Shown: positions 46,831 through 56,986, counted from the first letter of the stretch. The stretch: 64,000 nucleotides of DNA from Aquirhabdus parva (GCF_003351745.1 NZ_CP031222.1:2276207-2340206), one strand, 5' to 3'. Program-made: numbers and translations. The notes: generated by a model from the sequence alone, not told the origin.

Positions 46831-47484
46831 ATGCAGATTCATGCGCAAACGGATATTGCCTATAGTCCGGCAGAACTTTTCTTATCCGACATCGATCAAG
46901 ACTGGTTTCGGTTAATCGCCCAAATCGGCGCACGTCCACCACTTTCCATATCCTCAGCAGAACCCTATCAAGCATTGATTCATGCCATAGCTCACCAACA
47001 GCTCCATGGACGTGCCGCAGAGGCTATTCTGGGGCGATTTAAAGCAATGTATAACACTGACTTCCCTACGGCTGAAGATATCCTGAATACCGATCCATTG
47101 CGTCTGCGTGAATGTGGTTTTTCTGCAACCAAGATCACCACCATTATGGGCATTGCAGAAAAAACAATTGAAGGTATTGTACCTCCTAAAGCGCTTGCGC
47201 ATACGCTCAGTAATGAAGAACTGATCAGCCGATTGACAACCCTGAGGGGAATCGGGCGCTGGACAGTTGAAATCTTCATGATGCATAACCTTGCCCGACC
47301 CGATATTTTACCCGTCGATGACTTCGGTGTCCGCGAGGGCTGGAAAATACTCAAGGCACTAGAGGCACAGCCTAAGCCTAAAGAGCTGGCCCAGATTGGT
47401 CAAGCGTGGAGCCCTTATCGGAGTACTGCGGCGTGGTACCTATGGCGCGCTGTCGATCGGTTCAAAGCACAGAATAAAAAATAA
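46831..47484 (+). CDS. alkA: DNA-3-methyladenine glycosylase II
   Basis: 217 residues, a HhH-GPD base-excision glycosylase that removes 3-methyladenine and related alkylated purines. The helix-hairpin-helix is in RLTTLRGIGRWTVEIFM, and the catalytic Asp follows in ILPVDDFGVREG. The N-terminal ALIHAIAHQQLHGRAAEAILGRF is the usual HQQ region. It lacks the extra N-terminal domain of E. coli AlkA (282 residues), as do many homologues such as the MAG1 type. It ends the ada-alkB-alkA gene set; a bidirectional terminator follows. Confidence 0.92.
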   Translation: MQIHAQTDIAYSPAELFLSDIDQDWFRLIAQIGARPPLSISSAEPYQALIHAIAHQQLHGRAAEAILGRFKAMYNTDFPTAEDILNTDPLRLRECGFSATKITTIMGIAEKTIEGIVPPKALAHTLSNEELISRLTTLRGIGRWTVEIFMMHNLARPDILPVDDFGVREGWKILKALEAQPKPKELAQIGQAWSPYRSTAAWYLWRAVDRFKAQNKK

Positions 47485-47557
47485 TATTTTCAGCTGCATC
47501 CAAGAATAACTAAATCGCTTTATTTTTCAGGAATATTAAAGGGTAAATTTTAGGCAT

Positions 47558-47588
47558 AAAAAAGACCGGCCTAAGCCAGTCTTTTTTT
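47558..47588. terminator. Bidirectional terminator between alkA and rplQ
   Basis: Stem AAAAAAGAC-C-GGC paired with GCC-A-GTCTTTTTT with a CTAA loop and one mismatch, with A- and T-tracts on both sides. It ends alkA on the plus strand and the alpha operon on the minus strand. Confidence 0.88.
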
Positions 47589-47600
47589 ATTTTCTACAAA

Positions 47601-47987
47601 TTATTCAGCTTCTACTGCAACTGTACCAACTTGACGATCAACAAGTTCTACATACGCCATTGGCGCTGCATCACCTGGACGGAAGCCAGCTTTCAGTACA
47701 CGTAAGTAGCCGCCTTGGCGGGTTTTGTAACGTGGACCAAGAACAGTAAACAGTTTACCAACCATCGCAGGACTACGCGTACGCGCAAATGCAAGACGAC
47801 GATTCGCTACTGAATCAATTTTAGCCAAAGTAATTAACGGCTCGGCAACGCGACGCAATTCTTTAGCTTTAGGCAAGGTGGTTTTAATGAGTTCATGCTC
47901 AAACAGCGAGTTAGCCATGTTTTGAAACATAGCTTTACGATGGCTGCTTGTGCGACCCAGTTTCACACCACTATTACGATGACGCAT
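47601..47987 (-). CDS. rplQ: 50S ribosomal protein L17
   Basis: 128 residues, close to the E. coli 127. The N-terminal [24 protein letters not shown] and [27 protein letters not shown] are the family signatures. Last gene of the alpha operon, 15 bases after rpoA; the convergent alkA terminator ends transcription. L17 sits at the exit-tunnel side of the large subunit. Confidence 0.98.
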   Translation of the reverse strand: MRHRNSGVKLGRTSSHRKAMFQNMANSLFEHELIKTTLPKAKELRRVAEPLITLAKIDSVANRRLAFARTRSPAMVGKLFTVLGPRYKTRQGGYLRVLKAGFRPGDAAPMAYVELVDRQVGTVAVEAE

Positions 47988-48002
47988 GGTGATATTCCTA
48001 AA

Positions 48003-49007
48003 TTAGCGGCTACGGTAGGCGAAGCGGTCATCGACACGTAGGCTGGCAGGTGGCCAGTTATCCAAACGTAAACCGAGTGACAGGCCTTTCGAAGCCAATA
48101 CATCTTTGATTTCGGTAAGCGACTTTTTGCCCAAATTTGGAGTCTTGAGCAGTTCAACTTCAGTACGCTGAACCAGATCGCCAATGTAATAAATGTTTTC
48201 CGCTTTCAGACAGTTCGCAGAACGAACAGTTAGCTCCAAATCATCTACAGGACGCAAGAGAATTGGATCAACCTCTTCACGACTTGTAACTGGCTCTGGT
48301 GCATGGTCTTTTTGCAGGTCAACAAAAATAGCTATTTGTTGTTGCAGGATCGTCGCGGCCTTCCGAATTGCTTCTTCTGGATCAACGGTACCATTTGTTT
48401 CAAGCTCGATAACGAGTTTGTCCAAATCAGTACGCTGCTCAACACGCGCATTCTCAACGGTGTAAGAAACACGCTTAATCGGACTATAGCTTGCATCAAG
48501 CTGCAGACGGCCAACTGGACGGGTTTCCCCTTCTGGATAGCGAATATCTGCTGGCTCATAGCCACGACCACGCGTGACTTTTAAGCGCATCTTGAGGTGA
48601 CCATTAGCACCCAACTGAGCAATGACGTGATCGGGATTAACGATCTCAACATTGTGCGGCAATTGTAGGTCAGCTGCAGTCACTGCACCAGGACCTTGCT
48701 TATCAATAGTCAACGTCGCTTCGTCTTGTTCAAACAGTTTGATAGACAAACCTTTCAAATTCAGAAGAAGCTCAACGATGTCTTGTTGCAAGCCTTCGAG
48801 TGTGCTGTACTCATGCTCTACACCTTCGATCTCTGCTTCAACCACGGCTGCGCCAGTGAGTGAAGAGAGAAGAATACGGCGTAAAGCATTTCCCAGCGTG
48901 TGGCCAAAGCCACGCTCAAGCGGCTCTAGAATTACTTTTGCCGAGGTTCCAGACACCGCATCGACTTTAATCGCATGTGGGGTTAGAAACTCATTTGCAG
49001 TGCTCAT
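48003..49007 (-). CDS. rpoA: RNA polymerase alpha subunit
   Basis: 334 residues from the second ATG of an ATGATG pair (the first, at 49010, is three bases from the GAGGTGG ribosome binding site; the second is six bases away and better spaced). The N-terminal assembly domain has [24 protein letters not shown], the [20 protein letters not shown] segment and the [21 protein letters not shown] region; the C-terminal DNA-binding domain is [47 protein letters not shown]. The C-terminal DDRFAYRSR ending is as in Acinetobacter. Part of the alpha operon between rpsD and rplQ. Confidence 0.98.
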   Translation of the reverse strand: MSTANEFLTPHAIKVDAVSGTSAKVILEPLERGFGHTLGNALRRILLSSLTGAAVVEAEIEGVEHEYSTLEGLQQDIVELLLNLKGLSIKLFEQDEATLTIDKQGPGAVTAADLQLPHNVEIVNPDHVIAQLGANGHLKMRLKVTRGRGYEPADIRYPEGETRPVGRLQLDASYSPIKRVSYTVENARVEQRTDLDKLVIELETNGTVDPEEAIRKAATILQQQIAIFVDLQKDHAPEPVTSREEVDPILLRPVDDLELTVRSANCLKAENIYYIGDLVQRTEVELLKTPNLGKKSLTEIKDVLASKGLSLGLRLDNWPPASLRVDDRFAYRSR

Positions 49008-49026
49008 CATTTGCCACCTCGATGGA

Positions 49027-49668
49027 TTATTTCGAATACAATTCGACGATCAAGCTTTCGTTGATTTCAGCTGGCAAGTCAGAACGGTCAGGCTTAGCCT
49101 TAAATGTTCCTTCCATTTTGCTGTGATCAACATCAATCCAACTTGGAATACCACGTTGTGTACCTAGCTCAATCGCACTTTTAATACGGAGTTGAGATTT
49201 TGCACCTTCGTGAATAGCAATTACGTCGCCTGGTTGAACTTGAATCGAAGCAATGTTAACGCGAATCGCGTCTTCTTTGCCTGCACGTTTCAGAGTTACG
49301 CTGCGATGGCTAACCAACTGACGTGCTTCTGCACGTGTTGAACCAAAGCCCATGCGATAAACGACATTGTCCAAACGACTTTCAAGAAGTTGCAGCAGGT
49401 TTTCACCAGTTGCGCCTTTTGAACGCGCTGCTTCTTTATAGTAGTTGCTGAACTGGCGTTCAAGTACACCGTAGATACGACGAACTTTTTGCTTTTCACG
49501 CAATTGCAATGAGTAGTCAGACTGTTTCGCACGGCTTTGACCATGCTGACCAGGTGGCTTCTCTGATTTCTTTGTTTTGACATCAAAAGGTTTGACGCCT
49601 GATTTCAACTGCAAATCTGTCCCTTCGCGACGCGAGAGTTTGCATTTTGGACCAATATAACGAGCCAT
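49027..49668 (-). CDS. rpsD: 30S ribosomal protein S4
   Basis: 213 residues, slightly longer than E. coli S4 (206). The [24 protein letters not shown]-terminus and the S4 RNA-binding domain [26 protein letters not shown] identify it. S4 begins 30S assembly and in E. coli represses the alpha operon by binding its leader; whether this leader does so is not shown. It lies in rpsM-rpsK-rpsD-rpoA-rplQ. Confidence 0.98.
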   Translation of the reverse strand: MARYIGPKCKLSRREGTDLQLKSGVKPFDVKTKKSEKPPGQHGQSRAKQSDYSLQLREKQKVRRIYGVLERQFSNYYKEAARSKGATGENLLQLLESRLDNVVYRMGFGSTRAEARQLVSHRSVTLKRAGKEDAIRVNIASIQVQPGDVIAIHEGAKSQLRIKSAIELGTQRGIPSWIDVDHSKMEGTFKAKPDRSDLPAEINESLIVELYSK

Positions 49669-49680
49669 GAATGATTCTCC

Positions 49681-50067
49681 TTAAACGCGACGTTTCTTAG
49701 ACGGGCGGCAGCCATTGTGAGGGATTGGCGTCACATCTGTGATGCTATTGATCTTATAACCCGCTGCGCCCAAAGCACGTACCGCAGACTCACGACCTGG
49801 ACCTGGTCCTTTAACCAGAACATCCAGATTTTTTAAACCGTACTCCGAAGCTGCTTTACCAGCGACTTCAGCTGCAACCTGCGCAGCGAACGGAGTAGAT
49901 TTACGCGAGCCACGGAAGCCCTGTCCACCGGAGGTGGCCCAGGCCAGTGCATTACCTTGACGATCGGTAATGGTCACAATGGTGTTATTAAAAGATGCGT
50001 GTATGTGTGCGATCCCCTCAGAGACGGTCCGGGTGACCTTCTTGCGGGCGCGAGTATCTTTAGCCAT
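49681..50067 (-). CDS. rpsK: 30S ribosomal protein S11
   Basis: 128 residues with the signatures [43 protein letters not shown] and the C-terminal [22 protein letters not shown] split by few substitutions from E. coli. Platform protein of the small subunit. Spaced 20 bases after rpsM and 12 before rpsD. Confidence 0.98.
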   Translation of the reverse strand: MAKDTRARKKVTRTVSEGIAHIHASFNNTIVTITDRQGNALAWATSGGQGFRGSRKSTPFAAQVAAEVAGKAASEYGLKNLDVLVKGPGPGRESAVRALGAAGYKINSITDVTPIPHNGCRPSKKRRV

Positions 50068-50087
50068 CTTTTAGCTTCCTGAAGCAA

Positions 50088-50444
50088 TTATTTCTTGATT
50101 GGTTTACGCGGACCCTTACGAGTACGAGCATTAGTCTTGGTGCGTTGACCACGAACTGGTAAACCACGACGATGACGCAGACCACGGTAGCAGCCCAAGT
50201 CCATCAAACGTTTAATATTCATGGATATTTCGCGGCGCAAATCACCTTCAGTTGAAATATTACCAACTTCTGCGCGAATTGCATCTAACTGTACATCCGA
50301 TAACTCACGAATTTTGGTGGTTGGTGCAATCCCAGTAGCTGCTAAAATCTTAGCTGCTGTGTGACGACCGATACCAAAAACATAAGTCAACGAAATGACA
50401 GCATGCTTGTTATCCGGAATATTGACACCGGCAATACGTGCCAT
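50088..50444 (-). CDS. rpsM: 30S ribosomal protein S13
   Basis: 118 residues, the same length as E. coli S13. It starts [26 protein letters not shown] and ends with the basic tail [23 protein letters not shown]. It contacts tRNA and the L5 bridge in the head of the 30S subunit. First gene of the alpha operon; the 155-base gap upstream is a structured leader (see separate entry). Confidence 0.98.
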   Translation of the reverse strand: MARIAGVNIPDNKHAVISLTYVFGIGRHTAAKILAATGIAPTTKIRELSDVQLDAIRAEVGNISTEGDLRREISMNIKRLMDLGCYRGLRHRRGLPVRGQRTKTNARTRKGPRKPIKK

Positions 50445-50599
50445 ACATCTCTCTCCAAATACTACAACTTAAGTAGTACAACATAAGCAGACAGCATAAT
50501 AAACTATCCGCCCCACTGAAAAACGAGGGGCGAATAATAAACCACAATGCCTGTCAAAATCAACAGACGTTTACGATTATTTTAAAATGATTTTTAAAA
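50445..50599 (-). promoter_or_regulatory. Alpha-operon leader between rpmJ and rpsM
   Basis: A 155-base gap, the spc/alpha boundary. It contains a CGCCCC/GGGGCG hairpin (50509-50532), a TACTAC/GTAGTA hairpin (50460-50478) next to the rpsM start, and a TTGACA hexamer on the minus strand (50557-50552) without a well-placed -10. In E. coli this site carries the alpha-operon promoter and the S4 target; here neither is proven. Confidence 0.45.
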
Positions 50600-50716
50600 T
50601 TAACCTTGGCGCTGTTTGTGACGCGGCTCAGCGCTACAAATCACGCGAACCACTCCATTGCGACGGACAACTTTACAGCTACCGCACATTACTTTTACTG
50701 AAGCACGAACTTTCAT
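50600..50716 (-). CDS. rpmJ: 50S ribosomal protein L36
   Basis: A 38-residue protein ([16 protein letters not shown] through RHKQRQG), found by direct translation of the gap between secY and rpsM. The zinc-type cysteines Cys11, Cys14 and Cys27 and His33 are kept, so this is the zinc-binding form. It lies 42 bases after the secY stop, as in E. coli, and is the last gene of the spc operon. Confidence 0.97.
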   Translation of the reverse strand: MKVRASVKVMCGSCKVVRRNGVVRVICSAEPRHKQRQG

Positions 50717-50758
50717 GGGACACCTCTAGTAGACAACATGGGCGTAAGCATCCAAAGA

Positions 50759-52123
50759 TTACTTACGACCACTTCCTTTCATTAACGACTGATTTTGATA
50801 CTGCTGCGAAGTCATATGTGCTTGCACTTGCGCCATAAAATCCATGACGACAACCACAACAATCAACAGCGATGTTCCACCGAGATTGAATGGAATATTG
50901 AAAGCTGATTGCAAAAGCATAGGCAGCAAACAAATGACCGTGATATAAATCGCACCAATAAACGTCAATCGATTTAATATATGATCTAAATAACGTGTGG
51001 TTTGATCACCAGGACGAATCCCAGGAACGTACGCCCCACTCCGCTTCAGATTTTCTGATACTTCTTTTGGGCTAAAAACCAAAGCCGTATAGAAATAACA
51101 GAAGAAAATAATTAAACCAGCGAAAAGTACAAGGTATAGCGGTTGACCCGGTGAAAGCACCAACGCAAAGTCTTGCAAGAAACGCTGAAACATATTTGGA
51201 TTAGGCGCATTACCCACCCACTGCCCCAGACTCGCGGGAAACAGGAGTAATGAACTGGCAAAAATCGCTGGGATCACACCTGCCATATTAATTTTGAGTG
51301 GCAAGTGGGTTTGCTGTGCAGCAAATACCTGTCGACCCTGTTGACGCTGTGCATAGTTAACTGGGATACGGCGCTGGGCACGTTCCATATAAACCACTGC
51401 AGCAACAACCACTAAAGCAAGAACAGCGACGATGAGTAAAGTAATCAAACTACTTTGACCCTGACGCACACCTTCAAACGCTTGAGCAATATGACTTGGT
51501 AAACCCGCGACAATACCTGCGAAAATGAGCATGGAAATACCATTACCCACACCACGTTCAGTAATTTGTTCGCCCAACCACATCATAAACATTGTCCCGG
51601 CAACCAACGAAGTGACTGCAGGAATATAAAAACTTAAACCAGTACTGAGTGTGATATGTTGGCTGATCAAACCCGCACACATCGCAATCGCCTGCACCAA
51701 GCCTAAGCCGAGTGTGCCATAGCGAGTGTATTGGCTAATCTTGCGCCGACCTGACTCACCTTCTTTCTTTAATGCTTCTAATGACGGAACAACTGTCGTC
51801 ATCAACTGCACAATAATCGAAGCTGAAATGTACGGCATGATGCCCAATGCTAGAATCGACATCCGCTCAAGCGCACCACCAGAAAACATGTTAAACATGC
51901 TTAAAATGGTGTTTTTGTTTTGTTCAAACAATTGCGCCAAACGATCCGGATTGATTCCAGGCACTGGAACATGCGCGCCAAGTCGAAACACGACCAACGC
52001 GCCGAGCAAAAACATAATACGCTGCATCAGTTCACGGTAGCCCTGACGGGCTACTGGATCTTTCATGGAGGCACGAGCGGCATCAACACGGTCATTACTA
52101 CGAGTGATCGGTGGCTGTGCCAT
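50759..52123 (-). CDS. secY: Protein translocase subunit SecY
   Basis: 454 residues, about ten transmembrane helices forming the central channel of the Sec translocon. Recognised by [12 protein letters not shown], the plug helix region [25 protein letters not shown], and helices with the [15 protein letters not shown] and SYFYTAL-like segments ([32 protein letters not shown]), which form the cytosolic loops that contact SecA and ribosomes. A 5-base gap follows rplO. It is the one membrane protein inside the spc operon, as in E. coli. Confidence 0.98.
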   Translation of the reverse strand: MAQPPITRSNDRVDAARASMKDPVARQGYRELMQRIMFLLGALVVFRLGAHVPVPGINPDRLAQLFEQNKNTILSMFNMFSGGALERMSILALGIMPYISASIIVQLMTTVVPSLEALKKEGESGRRKISQYTRYGTLGLGLVQAIAMCAGLISQHITLSTGLSFYIPAVTSLVAGTMFMMWLGEQITERGVGNGISMLIFAGIVAGLPSHIAQAFEGVRQGQSSLITLLIVAVLALVVVAAVVYMERAQRRIPVNYAQRQQGRQVFAAQQTHLPLKINMAGVIPAIFASSLLLFPASLGQWVGNAPNPNMFQRFLQDFALVLSPGQPLYLVLFAGLIIFFCYFYTALVFSPKEVSENLKRSGAYVPGIRPGDQTTRYLDHILNRLTFIGAIYITVICLLPMLLQSAFNIPFNLGGTSLLIVVVVVMDFMAQVQAHMTSQQYQNQSLMKGSGRK

Positions 52124-52128
52124 GCGTA

Positions 52129-52593
52129 TTATGCTCCTGTAGTTTCGGTAGATTCTTCAACTTTGCCACCAGCAGCAGTAATTGCTGCCAATGCGCCCTT
52201 AGTCAAAGTCACGCCTTTACCAACGGTAAAAGCACGGGTCACTTCGCCAGATAACATGATCTTTACGCGAATTTTGTCGTTACGGACAAGGTTTGCAGCT
52301 TTCAAAGTTTCGAGGGTAACAATGTCACCTTCAACTTTATTCAGCTCAGAAAGACGCACTTCAGCAACTTTCAAGCCTTTTAAGCTAGTAAAACCAAACT
52401 TAGGCAAACGACGGTATAAAGGCATTTGACCGCCTTCAAAACCGGCACGTAAGCTTGAGCCTGTACGTGAACTTTGACCTTTCACACCACGACCACCGGT
52501 CTTACCGAGGCCAGAACCGATACCACGGCCAAGGCGACGACGTGGTTTTGTCGAACCTTCAGCTGGTGATAGTTCATTTAATTTAAGAGTCAT
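52129..52593 (-). CDS. rplO: 50S ribosomal protein L15
   Basis: 154 residues; the E. coli protein has 144, and the extra residues are a C-terminal acidic, Thr-rich tail ([10 protein letters not shown]). The N-terminal [34 protein letters not shown] is the extended rRNA-binding arm. It sits between rpmD and secY. Confidence 0.97.
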   Translation of the reverse strand: MTLKLNELSPAEGSTKPRRRLGRGIGSGLGKTGGRGVKGQSSRTGSSLRAGFEGGQMPLYRRLPKFGFTSLKGLKVAEVRLSELNKVEGDIVTLETLKAANLVRNDKIRVKIMLSGEVTRAFTVGKGVTLTKGALAAITAAGGKVEESTETTGA

Positions 52594-52597
52594 GGCA

Positions 52598-52783
52598 TTA
52601 ATCCTCGACGCGAACCATATAGTAAACTTGATTAATCATGCCACGGTTCGACGGTGTATCTAACACTTCGACAGTATGATTAATGCGACGTAAACCAAGA
52701 CCTTTCAATGAAAGTTTATGGTTTTTCAAGCGATGTGCGCTTGATTTGTATTGGGTAACCTTAATGGTTTTTGGTGTAGTCAT
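52598..52783 (-). CDS. rpmD: 50S ribosomal protein L30
   Basis: 61 residues, with [46 protein letters not shown], the standard short bacterial L30. Four bases separate it from rplO and six from rpsE. Confidence 0.97.
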   Translation of the reverse strand: MTTPKTIKVTQYKSSAHRLKNHKLSLKGLGLRRINHTVEVLDTPSNRGMINQVYYMVRVED

Positions 52784-52789
52784 GGCTGC

Positions 52790-53296
52790 TTATCCTCGAA
52801 TAGCTTCGACAGTTAGGCCGCGCTTAGCTGCTACTTTCTCAGGAGAAGTCATGCTCTTCAGGCCTTTAAACGTTGCGTAAACAACGTTAGTGGCATTAGT
52901 AGAACCATAGCACTTCGCCAGAACGTTTTGCACGCCAGCAACTTCAAGCACCGCACGCATTGCACCACCCGCGATTACACCAGTACCTTCAGAAGCAGGC
53001 TGCATGTAAATACGTGAGGCACCGTGTGTAGAATTGATCGGGTGTTGAAGTGTTGAGCCGTTCAGATCTACAGAGATCATGTTACGACGAGCAGCTTCAA
53101 GCGCTTTAGCGATTGCAGCTGGCACTTCACGTGCTTTACCGCGACCAAAGCCAACACGACCATTGCCATCACCAATCACAGTCAACGCTGTGAAAGAGAA
53201 AATACGACCACCTTTTACGACTTTTGCTACACGATCTACTGCAACCAGTTTCTCAGTAAAGCCGTCGTTTTGTTGTTCAACTTTTTCACGTGCCAT
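52790..53296 (-). CDS. rpsE: 30S ribosomal protein S5
   Basis: 168 residues. The [52 protein letters not shown] region is the S5 N-terminal domain, and the later [32 protein letters not shown] is the C-terminal domain. It helps decoding accuracy. Two bases after rplR. Confidence 0.98.
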   Translation of the reverse strand: MAREKVEQQNDGFTEKLVAVDRVAKVVKGGRIFSFTALTVIGDGNGRVGFGRGKAREVPAAIAKALEAARRNMISVDLNGSTLQHPINSTHGASRIYMQPASEGTGVIAGGAMRAVLEVAGVQNVLAKCYGSTNATNVVYATFKGLKSMTSPEKVAAKRGLTVEAIRG

Positions 53297-53298
53297 GA

Positions 53299-53649
53299 TT
53301 AGAACTCCAACCCGCCGCTACGTGCAGCATCAGCTAACGCTTTGATGCGGCCATGATATTTAAAACCAGAACGGTCAAATGCTACTTTAGTTACACCAGC
53401 TGCTTTAGCGCGTTCAGCAATCAGGTTGCCTACTTTGCTTGCTGCATCGATGTTACCAGTTGCGCCTGAACGCAACTCAGCATCAAGGGTAGAAGCTTGC
53501 GCCAATACCTTGCCACCGTCTGATGAAATAATTTGCGCATAGATATGACGCGGTGTGCGGTTTACGCACAGACGAGTCGCACCGTTGGCACGAATGTGTA
53601 AGCGAGTGCTCTTGGCACGACGCAAACGCGATTGTTTCTTGTCGTTCAT
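53299..53649 (-). CDS. rplR: 50S ribosomal protein L18
   Basis: 116 residues, with the basic start [40 protein letters not shown] and the [44 protein letters not shown]-terminus. Binds 5S rRNA with L5. Between rplF and rpsE. Confidence 0.98.
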   Translation of the reverse strand: MNDKKQSRLRRAKSTRLHIRANGATRLCVNRTPRHIYAQIISSDGGKVLAQASTLDAELRSGATGNIDAASKVGNLIAERAKAAGVTKVAFDRSGFKYHGRIKALADAARSGGLEF

Positions 53650-53660
53650 GCTGACTCCCC

Positions 53661-54194
53661 TTACTTCTTCTTAGCTTCTTTACGAATGATAACTTCATCC
53701 GAGTAGCGTACGCCTTTACCTTTATAAGGCTCTGGTGGACGGAACGCGCGAATATTCGCTGCCGCTTGACCTAAAATGTGTTTATCAATAGATTTCAACA
53801 CGATTTCAGTTGGCGTTGGCGTTTCAGCGGTCACACCTTCAGGCAATTGAAAGTCGATTGGATGTGAAAATCCAAGCGCCATGTTCAATACCGAACCTTT
53901 AGCTTGGGCTTTATAACCCACGCCAATCAGTTGCAGTTTACGCTCGAAACCAGCATTTACACCTTGAACCAAGTTGTTCAAGACAGAACGCGCAGTACCT
54001 GTTTGCATCCAGCCTGCTTGAGTATCTTCACGTGGAGAAACTTTCAGCACACCTTCTTCAATATTTAATTCAACCAAACTATGCAGGTTATGAGTCAGCG
54101 TACCTTTGCTGCCTTTTACTGAAACAGTTTGTCCTTGCAAAGTGACCTCAACACCTTTCGGCAGAGTCACTGGGGCTTTGGCCACACGAGACAT
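53661..54194 (-). CDS. rplF: 50S ribosomal protein L6
   Basis: 177 residues, the same length as E. coli L6. [33 protein letters not shown] starts the first of two similar domains; the C-terminal [24 protein letters not shown] is the diagnostic end. It lies near the sarcin-ricin loop and factor-binding site. Eleven bases after rpsH. Confidence 0.98.
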   Translation of the reverse strand: MSRVAKAPVTLPKGVEVTLQGQTVSVKGSKGTLTHNLHSLVELNIEEGVLKVSPREDTQAGWMQTGTARSVLNNLVQGVNAGFERKLQLIGVGYKAQAKGSVLNMALGFSHPIDFQLPEGVTAETPTPTEIVLKSIDKHILGQAAANIRAFRPPEPYKGKGVRYSDEVIIRKEAKKK

Positions 54195-54205
54195 GAGATC
54201 ACCTA

Positions 54206-54604
54206 TTACGCGACGATGGCTATCACTTCACCGCCCACACCAGCAACACGTGCGGCGCGATCAGTCATGATGCCTTGATTAGTAGAAACGATGGCAATGC
54301 CAAGGCCTTGTTTTACGCGAGGTAAATCTGATTTACCTGCATACTGGCGGAGACCAGGACGGCTAACGCGTTTAACCAGTTCAATGACTGGTTTACCTTC
54401 ATAATATTTTAGGCCGATCGTTAGTGTACTTTTACCACCATCTTGCGCTTCCAGATTTGCCTCTGAGACATAGCCTTCAGCGACCAATAAATCAGCAATC
54501 GCTTTTTTCAGCTTAGAACCAGGCATAGCAACACTGGGCTTCTTTGCCATCTGGGCGTTACGAACACGCGTCAGCATGTCGGCGACGGTATCTTGCATAC
54601 TCAT
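54206..54604 (-). CDS. rpsH: 30S ribosomal protein S8
   Basis: 132 residues (E. coli 130). Family features: [31 protein letters not shown], the central [12 protein letters not shown] and the end [30 protein letters not shown] 54604 has GAGGAAC six bases upstream. In E. coli, S8 represses the spc operon by binding mRNA at the start of rplE. Here rpsH is preceded by an unusual 134-base structured gap. Confidence 0.98.
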   Translation of the reverse strand: MSMQDTVADMLTRVRNAQMAKKPSVAMPGSKLKKAIADLLVAEGYVSEANLEAQDGGKSTLTIGLKYYEGKPVIELVKRVSRPGLRQYAGKSDLPRVKQGLGIAIVSTNQGIMTDRAARVAGVGGEVIAIVA

Positions 54605-54638
54605 GATTGAGTTCCTCTTAACTACCTTAAAAGCAGTA

Positions 54639-54733
54639 TTGCCACCCGAATTGGTGGCAACTTACTTTCACATAAACAGTCCCAAAAGAGGGACTGCTAT
54701 CACTGCGCTGTGCAATGCTGCTAAAAAGCAGCA
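54639..54733 (-). promoter_or_regulatory. Three tandem hairpins in the rpsN-rpsH gap
   Basis: The 134-base gap between rpsN and rpsH holds three perfect hairpins: TTGCCACC/GGTGGCAA (54639-54660, loop 6), CAGTCCC/GGGACTG (54677-54696, loop 6) and TGCTGCT/AGCAGCA (54716-54733, loop 4). Neither has a clear T-tract. They may regulate or process the spc operon mRNA. Confidence 0.6.
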
Positions 54734-54738
54734 GCGAA

Positions 54739-55044
54739 TTACCAGCTAGCTTTTACAACACCTGGTACATCGCCTTGCATAACCATTTCACGCAATTTGT
54801 TACGAGCAAGCCCGAACTTACGGAAATAGCCATGTGGACGACCAGTTAGTCCGCAACGGTTACGTTGACGTACTGGTGAAGAATCACGTGGCAAAGCTTG
54901 TAACTTAGTTACAGCTTCATAACGCGCTTCATCAGTTGCATTCACATCACTAATCACAGCTTTTAATGCATCACGCTTAGTTTTGTACTTTGCAACTAAT
55001 TTCGTGCGCTTATGCTCACGATTAATCATACTTTGCTTAGCCAT
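54739..55044 (-). CDS. rpsN: 30S ribosomal protein S14
   Basis: 101 residues, the long zinc-independent form (E. coli 101): [30 protein letters not shown] and [25 protein letters not shown]. There is no CXXC zinc pair (C+ form absent). Nine bases after rplE. Confidence 0.98.
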   Translation of the reverse strand: MAKQSMINREHKRTKLVAKYKTKRDALKAVISDVNATDEARYEAVTKLQALPRDSSPVRQRNRCGLTGRPHGYFRKFGLARNKLREMVMQGDVPGVVKASW

Positions 55045-55053
55045 ACCAACCTC

Positions 55054-55590
55054 TTAACGGAAAGGGAAGCCAAAGGCGCGTAACAGAGCACGACCTTCGT
55101 CATCGGTACGAGCGGTCGTCGTGATGGTAATATCCATACCACGAATCCGATCAATTTTATCAAACTCGATTTCAGGGAATACGATTTGTTCCTTGAGACC
55201 CAATGAGTAGTTTCCACGACCATCAAATGATTTTGGTGAAAAACCGCGGAAGTCACGAATACGAGGAATTGCAACCGCAACCAAGCGATCCAAAAACTCA
55301 TACATACGCTCGCCACGCAAAGTTACTTTGCAACCAATTGGCCAGCCTTCACGAATCTTGAAGCCTGCAATCGAGTTACGCGCGAGGGTTACTACAGGTT
55401 TTTGACCTGCAATTTGCACCATATCAGCAAGCGCACCGTCTAGCAGTTTTTTATCCTGTGACGCACCACCAACACCCATGTTCAAGGTAATTTTGGTAAT
55501 ACGAGGAATTTGCATGACATTATCAAGATTCAAATCCGCCTGGATTTTCGCTTTGAGTTCGTCATTATAAAGCGTTTTAAGTCTGGCCAT
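55054..55590 (-). CDS. rplE: 50S ribosomal protein L5
   Basis: 178 residues: [40 protein letters not shown] starts the family, and [32 protein letters not shown] is the usual end. It binds 5S rRNA and contacts P-site tRNA. Between rplX and rpsN. Confidence 0.98.
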   Translation of the reverse strand: MARLKTLYNDELKAKIQADLNLDNVMQIPRITKITLNMGVGGASQDKKLLDGALADMVQIAGQKPVVTLARNSIAGFKIREGWPIGCKVTLRGERMYEFLDRLVAVAIPRIRDFRGFSPKSFDGRGNYSLGLKEQIVFPEIEFDKIDRIRGMDITITTTARTDDEGRALLRAFGFPFR

Positions 55591-55616
55591 TGCCTTAACC
55601 TTTTCCTTTCAAACTT

Positions 55617-55937
55617 TTACTTCGCTGTCGCCACTGATTCACCGTTTGATTTAAAGAAACGGGTTTTAACACCAGCTTCATCAATACGATAACCAACACG
55701 ATCAGCCTTTTGAGTCGCAGCATTAAACAATGCCACGTTGGAAATATGAAGCGCAGCTTCCTGAGCAACAATAGCACCTTCGGTGCCTGCAGCTTGGTTA
55801 CCTTTTTTGTGCTTCTTAACAATGTTAAGTCCTTCGACTTTCACACGGTCTTCAGAGACAGACAGAACAACGCCCTGCTTGCCTTTATCTTTACCTGCAA
55901 TCAGAATTACTTGATCGCCTTTTTTAATCTTAGCCAT
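55617..55937 (-). CDS. rplX: 50S ribosomal protein L24
   Basis: 106 residues (E. coli 104). The KOW motif is in [23 protein letters not shown] at the N-terminus, followed by [13 protein letters not shown]. An early-assembly protein of the large subunit near the tunnel exit. Between rplN and rplE, 9 and 26 bases of spacing. Confidence 0.98.
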   Translation of the reverse strand: MAKIKKGDQVILIAGKDKGKQGVVLSVSEDRVKVEGLNIVKKHKKGNQAAGTEGAIVAQEAALHISNVALFNAATQKADRVGYRIDEAGVKTRFFKSNGESVATAK

Positions 55938-55946
55938 GACTACCTC

Positions 55947-56315
55947 TTAAAGAACTTCGGGAGCCAGGGAAATGATTTTCATAAACTGCTCAGTACGCAA
56001 TTCACGAGTCACTGGTCCAAAAATACGTGTTGCGATTGGCGCTTTGTTGTTATTCAACAAGACGGCTGCATTGTCATCAAAACGGATCGAAGATCCATCA
56101 GGACGGCGAATACCGAACTTGGTGCGAACGACAACAGCGTTCATCACGTCACCTTTTTTGACGCGACCACGAGGAATCGCTTCTTTTACGGTAACTTTAA
56201 TAATGTCACCCACCGACGCGTAACGACGATGTGAGCCGCCCAGCACTTTAATGCACATGACACGGCGCGCACCGCTATTGTCTGCCACGTCGAGCATACT
56301 TTCGGTCTGAATCAT
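55947..56315 (-). CDS. rplN: 50S ribosomal protein L14
   Basis: 122 residues from ATG 56315, with GGAG seven bases upstream. An upstream in-frame extension to 56330 (MWSRA) is not part of the family. [27 protein letters not shown] is the conserved start and [23 protein letters not shown] the conserved end. First gene of the spc operon as defined in E. coli, after a 165-base gap. Confidence 0.97.
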   Translation of the reverse strand: MIQTESMLDVADNSGARRVMCIKVLGGSHRRYASVGDIIKVTVKEAIPRGRVKKGDVMNAVVVRTKFGIRRPDGSSIRFDDNAAVLLNNNKAPIATRIFGPVTRELRTEQFMKIISLAPEVL

Positions 56316-56388
56316 TGCTCTACTCCACAACCTGACTGAAGTGATCAGTCAAATACTAATATCAATTGATTGTACACATGATAGTGAA

Positions 56389-56442
56389 CATCGGTGAATG
56401 ATTTTAAGAAGGGCGAATCCTACCTTAAAACCACCACCGATG
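56389..56442 (-). promoter_or_regulatory. Nested stem-loop at the S10/spc boundary (rpsQ-rplN gap)
   Basis: A 54-base element with outer pairing CATCGGTG/CACCGATG (56389-56396 and 56435-56442) and inner pairing TTTTAAG/CTTAAAA (56402-56408, 56424-56430). It fills the middle of a 180-base gap between rpsQ and the rplN start, where E. coli has the S10 terminator region and the spc promoter. No T-tract follows. A TACAAT hexamer near the rplN side could be a -10 box, but no matching -35 is clear. Confidence 0.55.
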
Positions 56443-56495
56443 CAATCAAAACTTAAGCCGCAGTAAAATCTTATTAAACGTTAACGTTCAACAAA

Positions 56496-56780
56496 TTAAT
56501 TCTGTCCTGCGGTCTCAACAACTTCGACCAATGTCCAAGCCTTAGTTTTGGATAGTGGACGACATTCTTTGATCGTGACAACATCGCCTGTCTTACAGAC
56601 GTTGCTTTCGTCGTGCGCATGAAGCTTGGTTGAGCGACGAATCATTTTTCCATAAACTGGATGTTTGATACGACGTTCAATCAGGACAGTAATGGATTTA
56701 TCCATTTTGTCGCTCACGACTTTACCGGTTACAGTGCGGGTATTCGTTGTTACTGCTTGTTCAGCTACAAGTTCAGTCAT
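56496..56780 (-). CDS. rpsQ: 30S ribosomal protein S17
   Basis: 94 residues (E. coli 84; the extra part is an N-terminal [12 protein letters not shown] segment). [41 protein letters not shown] and [18 protein letters not shown] are diagnostic. Its start overlaps the rpmC stop by one base (TAATG). Last gene of the S10 operon. Confidence 0.97.
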   Translation of the reverse strand: MTELVAEQAVTTNTRTVTGKVVSDKMDKSITVLIERRIKHPVYGKMIRRSTKLHAHDESNVCKTGDVVTIKECRPLSKTKAWTLVEVVETAGQN

Positions 56781-56986
56781 TATCCGTTCCCCTTCTCAGC
56801 TGCGAGCTTTTCAGTCAACAGCGTCTTGATACGAGCGATAGTCTTACGAGCAACTTGCACTTCGTGCGATTTGCCCAACTGACCAGTCGCTTTAGCCATA
56901 CGTAAACGGAATTGGCTTAGTTGTGTCTCATCGAGTACAACTTTCAATTCGTCTACTGATTTTTCACGTAGATCTTTGATGCTCAT
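56780..56986 (-). CDS. rpmC: 50S ribosomal protein L29
   Basis: 68 residues (E. coli 63): [34 protein letters not shown] and [12 protein letters not shown]. It starts with an ATG that overlaps the rplP stop by one base, and it overlaps rpsQ the same way, so the three are translationally coupled. Confidence 0.97.
   Translation of the reverse strand: MSIKDLREKSVDELKVVLDETQLSQFRLRMAKATGQLGKSHEVQVARKTIARIKTLLTEKLAAEKGNG

Noticed and set aside
51920-52429. Plus-strand frame of 169 codons across secY and rplO
   Set aside because: It lies opposite two essential conserved genes and has no recognisable domain.
55710-56234. Plus-strand frame of 174 codons opposite rplX and rplN
   Set aside because: Antisense shadow of ribosomal genes with no recognisable domain.
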